DNA of 64,000 nucleotides from UBA3478 sp049596955 (GCA_049596955.1 JBMYMD010000001.1:216138-280137), one strand, 5' to 3'; shown: positions 26,610 through 35,352, counted from the stretch's first letter. A program made the numbers and translations. The notes: generated by a model from the letters alone, not told the origin.

Positions 26610-27146
26610 ATGGATATACTATTACTACTATTGGGATTTATCTTCATGATTGTTGGGATTTTAGGCAGTTTTTTACCTATTATTCCAGGTCCACCTTTGA
26701 GCTGGCTTGGACTCTTACTGTTGTATTTAACTGAAGGCATAGAGAATGATTGGTGGTTTTTGGGAATCACCCTTGTTGTTGCTATTGCCGTTCTGGTTTT
26801 AGATTATGCCATTCCTGCAATTGGAACCAAAAAATTTGGAGGCTCTAAAGGTGGAGTTATTGGAAGTGTGACAGGATTGATTGTAGCTGTTGCCTTTCCG
26901 GTAATCGGAATTTTTGGCATTATTATTTGGCCCTTTATTGGAGCATTAACAGGTGAAATTATTGCGGGAACTAAAAAAGACAAAGCCTTTAAAGCAGCTA
27001 TTGGTTCTTTTATAGGATTTCTAACCGGTACCTTTTTAAAATTCGCACTCTCTATTAGTTATCTGGTGCTTTTTGTTTTAAAAGCAGCAGAATACAAAAG
27101 CGAACTTTTTGGACCAGCAAGTGAATGGGTTAAGTCACTTTTTTAG
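26610..27146 (+). CDS. DUF456 family integral membrane protein
   Basis: 178 residues and almost wholly hydrophobic, with about five membrane segments. The DUF456 hallmarks are the N-terminal LGFIFMIVGILGSFLPIIPGPPLSWLG (Pro-Gly-Pro-Pro turn) and glycine-rich repeats such as GTKKFGGSKGGVIGS and GIFGIIIWPFIGALTGE. Function unknown. I use the ATG at 26610 rather than the TTG twelve bases upstream. It stands alone, convergent with the nitroreductase. Confidence 0.88.
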   Translation: MDILLLLLGFIFMIVGILGSFLPIIPGPPLSWLGLLLLYLTEGIENDWWFLGITLVVAIAVLVLDYAIPAIGTKKFGGSKGGVIGSVTGLIVAVAFPVIGIFGIIIWPFIGALTGEIIAGTKKDKAFKAAIGSFIGFLTGTFLKFALSISYLVLFVLKAAEYKSELFGPASEWVKSLF

Positions 27147-27156
27147 CGCTGTTATA

Positions 27157-27708
27157 TTAAATCCACTCCACTTTAGATTTCCAAGATTCTCTCTCAAAAT
27201 TAGGTGGTTCCTCGTCGTAGTATCCCATATAAAGAAATCCTAAACACCTTTGATTTTCGGCTAATTCAAAAAAAGTGTGTGCCTGAGAGATGAGTTTCGG
27301 AGAAGACCAATAGGTTCCAATATTTTTCTCTGTACAGAGTAACCACATGTTTTGAACAGCCATAGAAACAGCTGCTATTTCTTCCCACTCAGGAAGTAAA
27401 TCTTCATTGCGTTGCATGCAAATAGCAATCACTGCACTTGATTTTTGGGGATTGCTTTTCATTTTTTGAAAAACATTTTCTTTAAAGTTTGAAGTGGTAG
27501 ACTTGTAGGTTTCTGCTAAAAAATTTCCAAGCTCATTTCTAGATTTTTCGCTGTGCATCACTTTGAACAACCAAGGCTGTGTCTTTTTATGTGTTGGGGC
27601 CCAATTAGCCACTTCTAGAATTTCCTCGAGCTCTTCTCTGGGAATTGGCTTTTGATTAAATCTTGGCGGATGTATACTTCTGCGTTTTCGGATGAGTTCT
27701 GACAACAT
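27157..27708 (-). CDS. Nitroreductase family protein (YdjA-like)
   Basis: A 183-residue FMN-dependent oxidoreductase. Typical stretches are IRKRRSIHPPRFNQKPIPREELEEIL at the N-terminus, NWAPTHKKTQPWLFKVM (FMN phosphate contacts), AAVSMAVQNMWLLCTEKNIGTYWSS and the C-terminal LGFLYMGYYDEEP. The natural substrate is unknown. Its leader contains two hairpins and a terminator, so expression may be attenuated (see 27733-27825). Confidence 0.88.
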   Translation of the reverse strand: MLSELIRKRRSIHPPRFNQKPIPREELEEILEVANWAPTHKKTQPWLFKVMHSEKSRNELGNFLAETYKSTTSNFKENVFQKMKSNPQKSSAVIAICMQRNEDLLPEWEEIAAVSMAVQNMWLLCTEKNIGTYWSSPKLISQAHTFFELAENQRCLGFLYMGYYDEEPPNFERESWKSKVEWI

Positions 27709-27732
27709 GACTTACTTTTTTTTAAGATCCAT

Positions 27733-27760
27733 AAAAAAAGCCTCCCCTTAGGAAAGCCTT
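27733..27760 (-). terminator. Terminator hairpin inside the nitroreductase leader
   Basis: On the complement the RNA AAGGCUUUCC-UAA-GGGGAGGCUU forms a ten-position stem with one G/G mismatch and two G-U pairs, followed by a run of seven U in all. The hairpin is only stable on this strand, since the G-U pairs become C/A on the other. It lies about 25-50 bases before the nitroreductase ATG, so it can only end a transcript that started between 27760 and about 27930. Confidence 0.75.
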
Positions 27761-27825
27761 TCACTGATTCATGTCGATTTAATCGACACTATTGAGAATT
27801 TTCATTCTCAATCAACACAACGAAG
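27733..27825 (-). ncRNA. Candidate small RNA or attenuator leader between nitroreductase and dinB
   Basis: Reading the complement, a -7-like TACCTTTA (27833-27826) is followed by a hairpin ATTGAGAA/TTCTCAAT (27812-27791), a hairpin TGTCGAT/ATCGACA (27788-27772) and the terminator (27760-27733). This is the layout of an independent RNA of about 90 nucleotides or of a structured leader that stops transcription before the nitroreductase gene. A tiny frame MKILNSVD lies within it. No -33 element is clear. The call is structural only. Confidence 0.45.
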
Positions 27826-27866
27826 TAAAGGTAATGAGAAAACTTTAATAAATGTTGATTTCTTTT

Positions 27867-27902
27867 ATTGGAAATATTCCATTTTAATTGGAAATATTCC
27901 AT
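27867..27902. promoter_or_regulatory. Tandem palindromic operator in front of dinB-dnaE2
   Basis: The 16-base ATTGGAAATATTCCAT occurs twice (27867-27882 and 27887-27902) with a 20-base period, about two helix turns. Each copy is an inverted repeat TGGAA-ATA-TTCCA. The pair lies 28 bases before the dinB start. Two dimeric repressors could sit side by side on one face of the helix. This is likely the damage-response switch of the cassette. No regulator gene is adjacent. Confidence 0.7.
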
Positions 27903-27930
27903 AATTTTAATCCTGCTAAAAACTTAAAAA

Positions 27931-29145
27931 TTGGAAAAAAATATCATTCATCTAGATTTAGACAGCTTCTTTGTATCTGTAGAAAGACTTTTAGATCGCT
28001 CCTTAAAAAATAAACCTTTACTCGTTGGAGGCTTGAGTGAACGCGGGGTTGTGGCGGCTTGTAGTTACGAAACTAGAGTATTTGGGATATACTCGGGAAT
28101 GCCGATGAAAATTGCTCGGCAACGATGCCCTGAGGCTATTGTTATACGAGGTAATTCAGCAAATTACAGCAAGCAATCAGAGCTTATTACCGAAATCATC
28201 AAATCTGAAGTACCGCTCTTTGAAAAGTCAAGTATTGACGAGTTTTACGCCGATTTGAGCGGAATGGATCGTTTTTTTGGATGTTACAAATTTGCTTCAG
28301 AACTCAGAAAAAAAATCATACGAGAGAGCGGGCTTCCGATTTCTTTTGGGTTGTCTGTGAACAAACTCGTCTCTAAAGTAGCCACTGGAGAAGCTAAGCC
28401 CAACAATCAACTCAAAATTGACAAGGGATTTGAAAAGCTTTTTTTGGCACCTTTAGCCATACACAAAATCCCAATGGTCGGAGAGAAAACCAATCAAAAA
28501 CTGAGAACATTAGGTATTCGAAAGGTCGCTGACGTTCAGCAGATGCCCCTTAACATCGTACAAAAGGTCTTTGGAAAGATGGGTGACCAGCTTTGGAAGC
28601 GTGCAAATGGCATTGACAACAGTCCTATTGTTGTTTTCAATGAACGAAAATCAATATCTAATGAACGGACCTTTGAGAACGACACCATAGATGTTGCGAA
28701 ACTAAAAACAATCCTCACTGCAATGACTGAAAATTTAGCCTATCAACTCAGAAGAGGAAAAAAACTAACCGCCTGCGTGAGTGTAAAAATTAGGTATTCT
28801 GACTTCAACACCTATTCAAAACAAATGCGGATTCCTTATACCAATACAGATCATCAGTTAATTCCGAAAGTTCTTGAGCTTTATGAAAAACTCTATCAAA
28901 GAAGGCTGCTAGTTCGACTTATAGGAGTTCGGTTTAGTCATTTGGTAAATGGCAACTACCAAATCAATCTCTTTGAAGACAGCGAAAACACAATAGCCCT
29001 TTACAATGCTATAGACCGAATGAGAGGTCGATACGGAGACCGAAGTGTAGTGAGAGCATCTGGTTTAGGCGCTAAAACTATTGGACGAATGAAGAATCCT
29101 TTCAACGGAGAACCTCCTACCCTATTAGCACATCGCAAGCAATAA
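27931..29145 (+). CDS. dinB: Y-family DNA polymerase (DinB/Pol IV type)
   Basis: A translesion polymerase of 404 residues. Catalytic acids lie in IIHLDLDSFFVSVE and in SSIDEFYADLSG; the finger region has SYETRVFGIYSGMPMKIA. The helix-hairpin-helix thumb (HKIPMVGEKTNQKLRTLGI) and the little-finger domain follow. The start is a TTG (27931), because the frame upstream is closed and no ATG is present before the catalytic motif. The dnaE2 gene follows after six bases, so the two polymerases are made together, as in the mutagenesis cassettes of other bacteria. Confidence 0.93.
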   Translation: MEKNIIHLDLDSFFVSVERLLDRSLKNKPLLVGGLSERGVVAACSYETRVFGIYSGMPMKIARQRCPEAIVIRGNSANYSKQSELITEIIKSEVPLFEKSSIDEFYADLSGMDRFFGCYKFASELRKKIIRESGLPISFGLSVNKLVSKVATGEAKPNNQLKIDKGFEKLFLAPLAIHKIPMVGEKTNQKLRTLGIRKVADVQQMPLNIVQKVFGKMGDQLWKRANGIDNSPIVVFNERKSISNERTFENDTIDVAKLKTILTAMTENLAYQLRRGKKLTACVSVKIRYSDFNTYSKQMRIPYTNTDHQLIPKVLELYEKLYQRRLLVRLIGVRFSHLVNGNYQINLFEDSENTIALYNAIDRMRGRYGDRSVVRASGLGAKTIGRMKNPFNGEPPTLLAHRKQ

Positions 29146-29151
29146 TCACTC

Positions 29152-32100
29152 ATGTATCTCAATTGTCACAGCTATTACAGCCTTCGTTATGGCGCTATGT
29201 CTGAAGTTGATCTTTTGGAATATGCGCAGCGCATGCAAGTTCAGTCTATTGCACTCACAGACATCAACAATACTTCTGCCTGTTTAAATTTTATCAGAAA
29301 AGCTAAAACTTACAATATAAAACCTTTGGTGGGTATTGATATTCGAAATGATATACAGTCTTGTTTTGTTGTAATTGCCAAAAACAATGACGGGTTTAGA
29401 GAGATGAATGATTATCTATCTGCACACTTAACACAAAAGAAAAGATTTGAATTAAGGGCTCCTTCTTTTGAAAATTGCTTTGTGATTTATCCCTTCGAAC
29501 AGGCGCTGTATCATGATATTGACGACTTAGCTAAAAACGAATTTATCGGCATTTCACTTGCGGAGGCTCAAAAAGTTGGCTTTAGCAAATTCAGCAAGCA
29601 GTCTGATCGACTTGTAATCTTACAAACCGTAAGCTTTAGAGACAAAAAAGACTTTAATAAGCACCGCTTGTTAAGAGCCATAGAACTCAATACCCTTTTG
29701 AGTAAACTTCCCGAAGAACAGCAGGCCAATCCGGGCGATCAGATGTATACTATCGAAGAACTATATACGCGTTTTAAACACCTCCCCCATTTGATTCAAA
29801 ATACAACCCAACTCATAGAGACCTGTGAGGTTGATTTTGATTTTTCAGAACAGCGAAAATCACTGAATCTACAAACCTATACGGGCTCTATTCAAAAAGA
29901 TAGAGCATTACTTCGAAAACTCAGTCAAGAGGGCATTAAGTATCGCTATCAAAATCTGAACACTCAACTCAAGCAACGCATAGAAAAAGAACTGGAATTG
30001 ATTGAAAAAAAAGAATTTGTCTCTTATTTTCTTATCAATTACGACATTGTCAATTACGCCCGGCAAAGAGGGTTTCACTATGTTGGTAGAGGAAGCGGGG
30101 CTAACAGTGTAATCGCATATTTACTGCGAATTACAGATGTGGATCCGGTTGAACTAGACCTGTATTTTGAACGTTTTATCAATCTCTACAGAGCAACTCC
30201 ACCTGATTTTGACATAGATTTCTCTTGGAGAGACCGAGACCAAATCATCGACTACATACACAAACGCTTTGCCAATGTGTGTTTATTAGGAACCTATGTA
30301 ACCTTTAAGCAGAGAGCAATTTTAAGAGAGCTCGGTAAGGTGTTTGGCTTACCTAAGGATGAAATCGACCATTTAGTTCGAGGGCTCAAACCCAGCTACG
30401 CCAGAGTGTCTCAAAAAAGAGATCAGATTCATCATCTCATTTTTAAATATGCCCAAGAACTCGAAGGTATTCCTAATTATTTAAGTGTTCATGCAGGTGG
30501 AATTTTGATCAGTCAAAAACCGATACAGTATTACACTGCTGTATTTCTGCCACCAAAAGGATATCCAACTACTCAATTTGACATGCACATTGCAGAAGAC
30601 GTAGGGCTTTACAAATTTGATATTTTGGCGCAGCGGGGAATCAGTAAGATTAAAGATGCTGTTGAGATCATCAAATACAATCAGGCAGACCGCTATCCCC
30701 AAATTGACATACACGACATTAAAAAATTCAAACAAGACGCCAAGATCAATGCACTGATTAAGAGTGCTCAGTGTATGGGATGCTTTTATGTAGAATCTCC
30801 TGCCATGCGCATGCTACTCAAAAAACTAGAGGTCGACCACTATCTCGGATTGGTGGCAGCAAGTTCAATCATAAGACCGGGGGTGTCGAAAAGCGGTATG
30901 ATGAGAGAATACATCATGAGACATCGAAATCCAAGTAGAGCTAAAGAAAAAGCACATGAAGTTCTATTGGCTATTATGCCCGAAACCTATGGAGTAATGG
31001 TTTATCAGGAGGATGTCATCAAAGTTGCCCACCTATTTGCAGGTCTAGATTTAGGTCAAGCCGATGTACTGCGTAGGGGTATGAGTGGAAAGTACCGTTC
31101 TAGATCTGAATTTGAGCGCGTCAAACATCAATTTTTTAAAAACTGCAAAGAAAAAGCTTACGCTGATCAACTCGTTCAAGAAATCTGGTTTCAAATCGAA
31201 AGCTTTGCCGGTTATGCCTTTGCTAAAGGACATTCTGCTTCATATGCAGTAGAGAGTTATCAAAGTTTATTTTTGAAGACTTATTTTCCACTAGAGTATA
31301 TGGTGGCTGTACTCAATAATGGTGGTGGATTTTACAAAGCTGAGTTTTACATTCACGAAGCAAGGATGCTTGGCGCACAGATAGAAGCCCCTTGTATCAA
31401 CAATAGTTTTAGCTTAAATCGAATCAAGGGAAAGACTATTTTTTTGGGATTCATGTACGTAAAAGAACTCGAAGAGAAAGTCGTACAAAAAATCGTTGAG
31501 ACCAGAGAAAAAGACGGTTTATTTAGCTCACTTGAAAATTTTATCGATCGCGTTGCCCTTAGCGTAGATCAACTCAGTCTCATCATTCGCGTCGGTGCAT
31601 TTCGATTCACTGCATACAGCAAACATCAACTGCTTTGGAAAGCACACCTCTTAACTTCAAAATCTACACTGTCAGAAACTCCCAAGTTATTTAGTACCCA
31701 AGAAAATCAATACGAAATTCCTGTACTAAACTCCAACAATATCGAACAGGCTTTCGAAGAACTTGAGCTTTTAGGGTTTAGCTTAGAAACCCCATTTAAA
31801 CTTCTCAAAAACGCCACAAAACAGGGAGTCTTCGAGCGAAATTTCAAAGAGCTTTTAGGAGAAGAAATCTGTATTTACGGTTATTTGGTCACTGTAAAAC
31901 CCACTAAGACTCAACACGGAAAACTAATGCAATTCGCTACTTTTTTAGATCCAGAAGGAAAAGTGTTTGACGCCGTTGCTTTTCCATCAGTCGCACAAAA
32001 AGGGTTTTTTAGAGGCCTAGGCATATACAAATGTAAGGCTGTGGTCGTTGAAGAGTTTGGCTACTACAGTTTAAACTTAATCAGTGCAGAAAAACTACCC

Positions 32101-32166
32101 ATGCTAGATGACCCGAGATACAGTGAAAATACGCGCATTAAAAGAGCGCAATCTAACCTTACTTGA
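29152..32166 (+). CDS. dnaE2: Error-prone DNA polymerase III alpha-like (DnaE2/ImuC type)
   Basis: A C-family polymerase of 1004 residues. The catalytic acids are in PPDFDIDFSWRDRDQIIDYI; YVGRGSGANSVIAYLL and FAKGHSASYAVESYQS are further polymerase landmarks. The N-terminal PHP domain is degenerate: NCHSYYSLRYG and ALTDINNT lack the histidines seen in the housekeeping DnaE of this window (HLHNHSQFS, ALTDHGNM). It has no exonuclease domain and is much shorter than that enzyme (1004 versus 1444). With dinB upstream this is a translesion pair. Its last eight bases overlap the convergent acyl-CoA dehydrogenase gene. Confidence 0.88.
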   Translation: MYLNCHSYYSLRYGAMSEVDLLEYAQRMQVQSIALTDINNTSACLNFIRKAKTYNIKPLVGIDIRNDIQSCFVVIAKNNDGFREMNDYLSAHLTQKKRFELRAPSFENCFVIYPFEQALYHDIDDLAKNEFIGISLAEAQKVGFSKFSKQSDRLVILQTVSFRDKKDFNKHRLLRAIELNTLLSKLPEEQQANPGDQMYTIEELYTRFKHLPHLIQNTTQLIETCEVDFDFSEQRKSLNLQTYTGSIQKDRALLRKLSQEGIKYRYQNLNTQLKQRIEKELELIEKKEFVSYFLINYDIVNYARQRGFHYVGRGSGANSVIAYLLRITDVDPVELDLYFERFINLYRATPPDFDIDFSWRDRDQIIDYIHKRFANVCLLGTYVTFKQRAILRELGKVFGLPKDEIDHLVRGLKPSYARVSQKRDQIHHLIFKYAQELEGIPNYLSVHAGGILISQKPIQYYTAVFLPPKGYPTTQFDMHIAEDVGLYKFDILAQRGISKIKDAVEIIKYNQADRYPQIDIHDIKKFKQDAKINALIKSAQCMGCFYVESPAMRMLLKKLEVDHYLGLVAASSIIRPGVSKSGMMREYIMRHRNPSRAKEKAHEVLLAIMPETYGVMVYQEDVIKVAHLFAGLDLGQADVLRRGMSGKYRSRSEFERVKHQFFKNCKEKAYADQLVQEIWFQIESFAGYAFAKGHSASYAVESYQSLFLKTYFPLEYMVAVLNNGGGFYKAEFYIHEARMLGAQIEAPCINNSFSLNRIKGKTIFLGFMYVKELEEKVVQKIVETREKDGLFSSLENFIDRVALSVDQLSLIIRVGAFRFTAYSKHQLLWKAHLLTSKSTLSETPKLFSTQENQYEIPVLNSNNIEQAFEELELLGFSLETPFKLLKNATKQGVFERNFKELLGEEICIYGYLVTVKPTKTQHGKLMQFATFLDPEGKVFDAVAFPSVAQKGFFRGLGIYKCKAVVVEEFGYYSLNLISAEKLPMLDDPRYSENTRIKRAQSNLT

Positions 32167-33337
32167 AAGCGTTTAGTCCAGTGATGTCTAAACCTGTAAT
32201 CAAAAGGTGAATATCATGAGTTCCTTCATAGGTGACCACACTTTCAAGGTTCATCATATGACGCATAATGCTGTAGTCTCCTGTAATTCCCATTCCACCC
32301 AAAATCTGTCTAGAGTTTCGAGCAATGTTTAACGCCATCTCTACATTGTTTCGTTTAGCCATAGAAATTTGGGCAGAAGAAGCTTTTCCTTCATTTTTGA
32401 GCTGACCTAAACGAAACGCTAAAAGTTGCGCTTTTGTGATTTCAGTTACCATTTCAGCTAACTTTTTTTGTTGAAGCTGAAACCCCGCAATTGGTCTTCC
32501 AAACTGCTCTCTTTCTTTGGCGTATCGCAATGCCGTTTCATAACAATCCATCGCCGCTCCAATAGCTCCCCACGCAATTCCATATCGCGCAGAATCTAAA
32601 CAACTCAAAGGCGCACCAAGTCCTGTTCTACCTGGTAAAATATTGGCTTTAGGAACTTTTACTTTATCGAAAATGAGCTCTCCTGTTGACGATGCTCTCA
32701 AAGACCATTTATTGTGTGTTTCAGGAGTGGTGAAACCTTCCATACCACGCTCAACAATCAAACCGTGAATTCTACCTTCTTCGTTTTTAGCCCATACCAC
32801 AGCAATATCTGCAAAAGGAGCATTCGAAATCCAAAGCTTGGCTCCACTCAATTCTACATGATCACCTTTGTCAATAAACTTCGATTCCATTCCAGACGGA
32901 TTCGAACCGTGATTTGGTTCAGTCAATCCAAAACACCCCATCAACTCTCCAGTCGCTAGTTTTGGCAAAAACTTCTGTTTTTGCTCCTCAGAACCGTAAG
33001 CGTGAATCGGGAACATTACAAGTGAAGACTGCACAGAAGCGGTTGACCGCACCCCGCTATCTCCACGTTCGATTTCTTGCATGATTAATCCATAGGATAT
33101 GTGATCTAGACCTGCACCTCCATAGGCTTCAGGAATATAAGGTCCAAAGGCTCCTATTTCTGCTAAGCCATTCAAAAGTTGGGATGGAAATTCAGCCCGT
33201 TGCGCATAATCATTTATAATAGGGCTAACATCGCGTTTAACCCACGAGCGGGCTGCATCTCTTACAAGTAAATGTTCCTCTGAAAATAAATCGTCGAGTT
33301 GATAGTAATCAACACCTTCAAACAAATCCGTCTTCAT
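32159..33337 (-). CDS. Acyl-CoA dehydrogenase, glutaryl-CoA dehydrogenase-like
   Basis: A 392-residue FAD enzyme. ACD signatures are GCFGLTEPNHGSNPSGMES, KLWISNAPFADI and YAKEREQFGRPIAGFQLQQ. The catalytic glutamate lies in VVTYEGTHDIHLLITGLDITG, the C-terminal pattern of glutaryl-CoA dehydrogenases. It would oxidise a dicarboxylic or short acyl-CoA and pass electrons to ETF. No lysine-degradation genes are adjacent, so the substrate is an inference from similarity. Confidence 0.88.
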   Translation of the reverse strand: MKTDLFEGVDYYQLDDLFSEEHLLVRDAARSWVKRDVSPIINDYAQRAEFPSQLLNGLAEIGAFGPYIPEAYGGAGLDHISYGLIMQEIERGDSGVRSTASVQSSLVMFPIHAYGSEEQKQKFLPKLATGELMGCFGLTEPNHGSNPSGMESKFIDKGDHVELSGAKLWISNAPFADIAVVWAKNEEGRIHGLIVERGMEGFTTPETHNKWSLRASSTGELIFDKVKVPKANILPGRTGLGAPLSCLDSARYGIAWGAIGAAMDCYETALRYAKEREQFGRPIAGFQLQQKKLAEMVTEITKAQLLAFRLGQLKNEGKASSAQISMAKRNNVEMALNIARNSRQILGGMGITGDYSIMRHMMNLESVVTYEGTHDIHLLITGLDITGLNAFK

Positions 33338-33373
33338 ATCACTTATGTTTGCTTCAAAAATACGATTCCTAGT

Positions 33374-34099
33374 TCACAATTTTAAATAAAATGGCTGAAC
33401 CAAATCATAATATGCTTTAGTGTATTGATGCCGTGCCACTTCAATAATGAGCTCTTCTTCTTTAATTTCTTCACTTTTTTCTCGACCGAGGCCCATTAAC
33501 ACCCGTTTAACTGGGGCGTCTTTATGACCCTTGACCAGGCAATATCGCTTTAAAAACAGGCAATTATCTTGAGCCAATTTTCGAGCTTTTTCAAAGGATT
33601 CAAAGGGTAAAATCAAATTTGCAACTCCCTTGTCACTCAGCAATGAAACTATTCGTTCAAAGAGAATTGGCCAAGGCATGTAAGAGGTTTTACGCGCCAT
33701 ATTCCGCTCTCTTTTAGGACCATCGGGCCCACCCTCAAAGAAAGGAGGATTACACAATATGCAATCAAAATTCTCAGCGCCCAGTGTATTGGCTTCTGTA
33801 GTAATATCCCATTCTTTAGCTGTAAGGCATGAAGACCAAGAACTGTTTTTGAAGTTTTCAGTTGCGGTTTTAACTGCACTTCTATCGATGTCGACGCCTA
33901 AAATTTGTGCTGAACCTGAGGTGCGTTGAGCAGCTTGTAAACTGAGTAAACCCGTGCCCGTACCAATATCTAAGATGTTTTTTGTGGTTTCTGGAATTTC
34001 AGCCCATGCCCCTAGAAGAACTCCGTCTGTTCCTATTTTCATGGCCACCTCCTCTTGCTCAATAACAAAAGCCTTAAACCTAAATATCGAACTAGGCAT
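33374..34099 (-). CDS. trmN6: tRNA1(Val) A37 N6-methyltransferase (TrmN6/YfiC family)
   Basis: A SAM-dependent methyltransferase of 241 residues. FRFKAFVIEQEEVAMKIGTDGVLLGAW is the family N-terminus, ILDIGTGTGLLSLQAAQR binds SAM, and ILCNPPFFEGGPDGPKRERN carries the NPPF catalytic motif for adenine N6 methylation. The ATG at 34099 overlaps the rimM end by eight bases. It forms a translation-related unit rpsP-rimM-trmN6. Confidence 0.9.
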   Translation of the reverse strand: MPSSIFRFKAFVIEQEEVAMKIGTDGVLLGAWAEIPETTKNILDIGTGTGLLSLQAAQRTSGSAQILGVDIDRSAVKTATENFKNSSWSSCLTAKEWDITTEANTLGAENFDCILCNPPFFEGGPDGPKRERNMARKTSYMPWPILFERIVSLLSDKGVANLILPFESFEKARKLAQDNCLFLKRYCLVKGHKDAPVKRVLMGLGREKSEEIKEEELIIEVARHQYTKAYYDLVQPFYLKL

Positions 34100-34619
34100 T
34101 GAGGTATAAATCAAGTAAACCCTCTGGTAAGTTTAGGTGAATTTCTTGGGCCTTTTTGTCTACTTTCAAAATAAATTCATCCACTAAAGGAACCAGAACA
34201 GAAACCCCATTGTGGTCTGCGACGAACAAATGTTGAGCAGTAGAATCATTCACGGATTGGACAATTCCGATATGCTGGTTGTTTTGGTCTATTAAAGAAA
34301 ACCCTATGACTTCGTGATAATAAAACTGATCTTCTTTTAGCGTTTTAAGTGCAGTAAGCGGTAAATACAATTCGCTTCCAACGAGATTTGAAGCATCGTT
34401 TTCAGTTTCAATTCCTTGAAGGCGAACGCGCAGCATATTTTTATGCCAACTGCGTTCTAAAATAAAATATGGAACCAGATTTGCGCCTATAGCAACAAAT
34501 ACAGATTCCATATTCTCATATTCTTCGGGTTCGTCAGTGTCTAATTTGAACAAGAGTTCACCCTTAAAACTGTACTTAGAAGCGATGTATCCCAATAAGA
34601 AACAGGCTTCTTTTTTCAT
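34092..34619 (-). CDS. rimM: 16S rRNA processing protein RimM
   Basis: RimM helps mature the 30S head near S19. This 175-residue protein has the N-terminal RimM barrel (LGYIASKYSFKGELLFKLD) and the PRC-like C-terminal barrel (FYYHEVIGFSLIDQNNQHIGIV, then VLVPLVDEFILKVDKKAQEIHL). It follows rpsP by six bases, the standard order. trmD and rplS, its usual companions elsewhere, are not here. Confidence 0.94.
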   Translation of the reverse strand: MKKEACFLLGYIASKYSFKGELLFKLDTDEPEEYENMESVFVAIGANLVPYFILERSWHKNMLRVRLQGIETENDASNLVGSELYLPLTALKTLKEDQFYYHEVIGFSLIDQNNQHIGIVQSVNDSTAQHLFVADHNGVSVLVPLVDEFILKVDKKAQEIHLNLPEGLLDLYLNA

Positions 34620-34625
34620 TACAAT

Positions 34626-35261
34626 TTATTCTGCTGGAGCATCTTTTTGCTCTTCTTCAGAGGCCTCCTCTGCTGGAGCTTCTTCTTCAGCAGCTGCTTC
34701 CTCTGCCGGAGCTTCCTCTGCCGGAGCCTCTTCAGCTGGCGCTTCTTCTGACGAAGCCTCAACTGCAGCTTCTTCCTCAGCAGCTTCTTCTTCAACTGGT
34801 TCAGGAGCGTTTGCCGCAGCGATTTCAGCCGCTCGTTTCTCACTCACTTCTTTTTCAGCCTCAAGTGCCTTAGCACGCTGCTCATCAGAAGCTTTGTTTA
34901 TTTCATCAATTTTAGATTGATTACTCTTTTCTTTCTCGCTCAACCAAGCTTGAAAACGCTCTTCCACTTGTTCTTCAGTCAAAGCGCCTTTGGCGACACC
35001 CTTCACTAGGTGTAGTTTTAGCATTGCTCCTTTTGAAGATAATAAGTGACGAGCCGTATTTGTAGGTTCAGCACCGTTCTGCATCCACTGAACAGATCGA
35101 TCAACATCTAACTCTACTGTAGCAGGGTCAGTGTTTGGGTTGTAAATTCCTAATTTTTCTAAAAATTTACCATCTCTCTTTGCTCTTGAATCTGCAGCGA
35201 CGATCCAATAAAATGGTTTACCTTTTTTTCCGTGTCTTTGTAGACGTATACGTACTGGCAT
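34626..35261 (-). CDS. rpsP: 30S ribosomal protein S16 with long Ala/Glu-rich tail
   Basis: Residues 1-80 are a normal S16 (PVRIRLQRHGKKGKPFYWIVAADSR, RDGKFLEKLGIYNPNTDP). Most bacterial S16 proteins end near here, but this one runs to 211 residues. A lysine/glutamate-rich helix-like stretch (about 105-145) is followed by some 60 residues made almost only of Glu, Ala, Pro and Ser, with repeated units such as EEAPAEEAP. C-terminal extensions of S16 are known in Bacteroidota. The repeats may vary in number between strains. A clear promoter lies upstream. Confidence 0.95.
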   Translation of the reverse strand: MPVRIRLQRHGKKGKPFYWIVAADSRAKRDGKFLEKLGIYNPNTDPATVELDVDRSVQWMQNGAEPTNTARHLLSSKGAMLKLHLVKGVAKGALTEEQVEERFQAWLSEKEKSNQSKIDEINKASDEQRAKALEAEKEVSEKRAAEIAAANAPEPVEEEAAEEEAAVEASSEEAPAEEAPAEEAPAEEAAAEEEAPAEEASEEEQKDAPAE

Positions 35262-35321
35262 ATCACATTAATTTGCGAGGTTCTAAACCTCAGGTTATTA
35301 ATACATTGTTTAAAAGTCGTG

Positions 35322-35352
35322 CAAAGATACTGCAATTTATGAGTTGTACAAA
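35322..35352 (-). promoter_or_regulatory. Promoter of rpsP-rimM-trmN6
   Basis: On the complement TTTG (35352-35349), 19 bases, then TATCTTTG (35329-35322) match the Bacteroidota consensus exactly in sequence and spacing. The leader to the rpsP ATG is about 55 bases. Confidence 0.85.

Noticed and set aside
34537..34920. Long serine/alanine-rich frame opposite rpsP
   Set aside because: It is the antisense reading of the Glu/Ala repeat tail of S16 and has no independent support.
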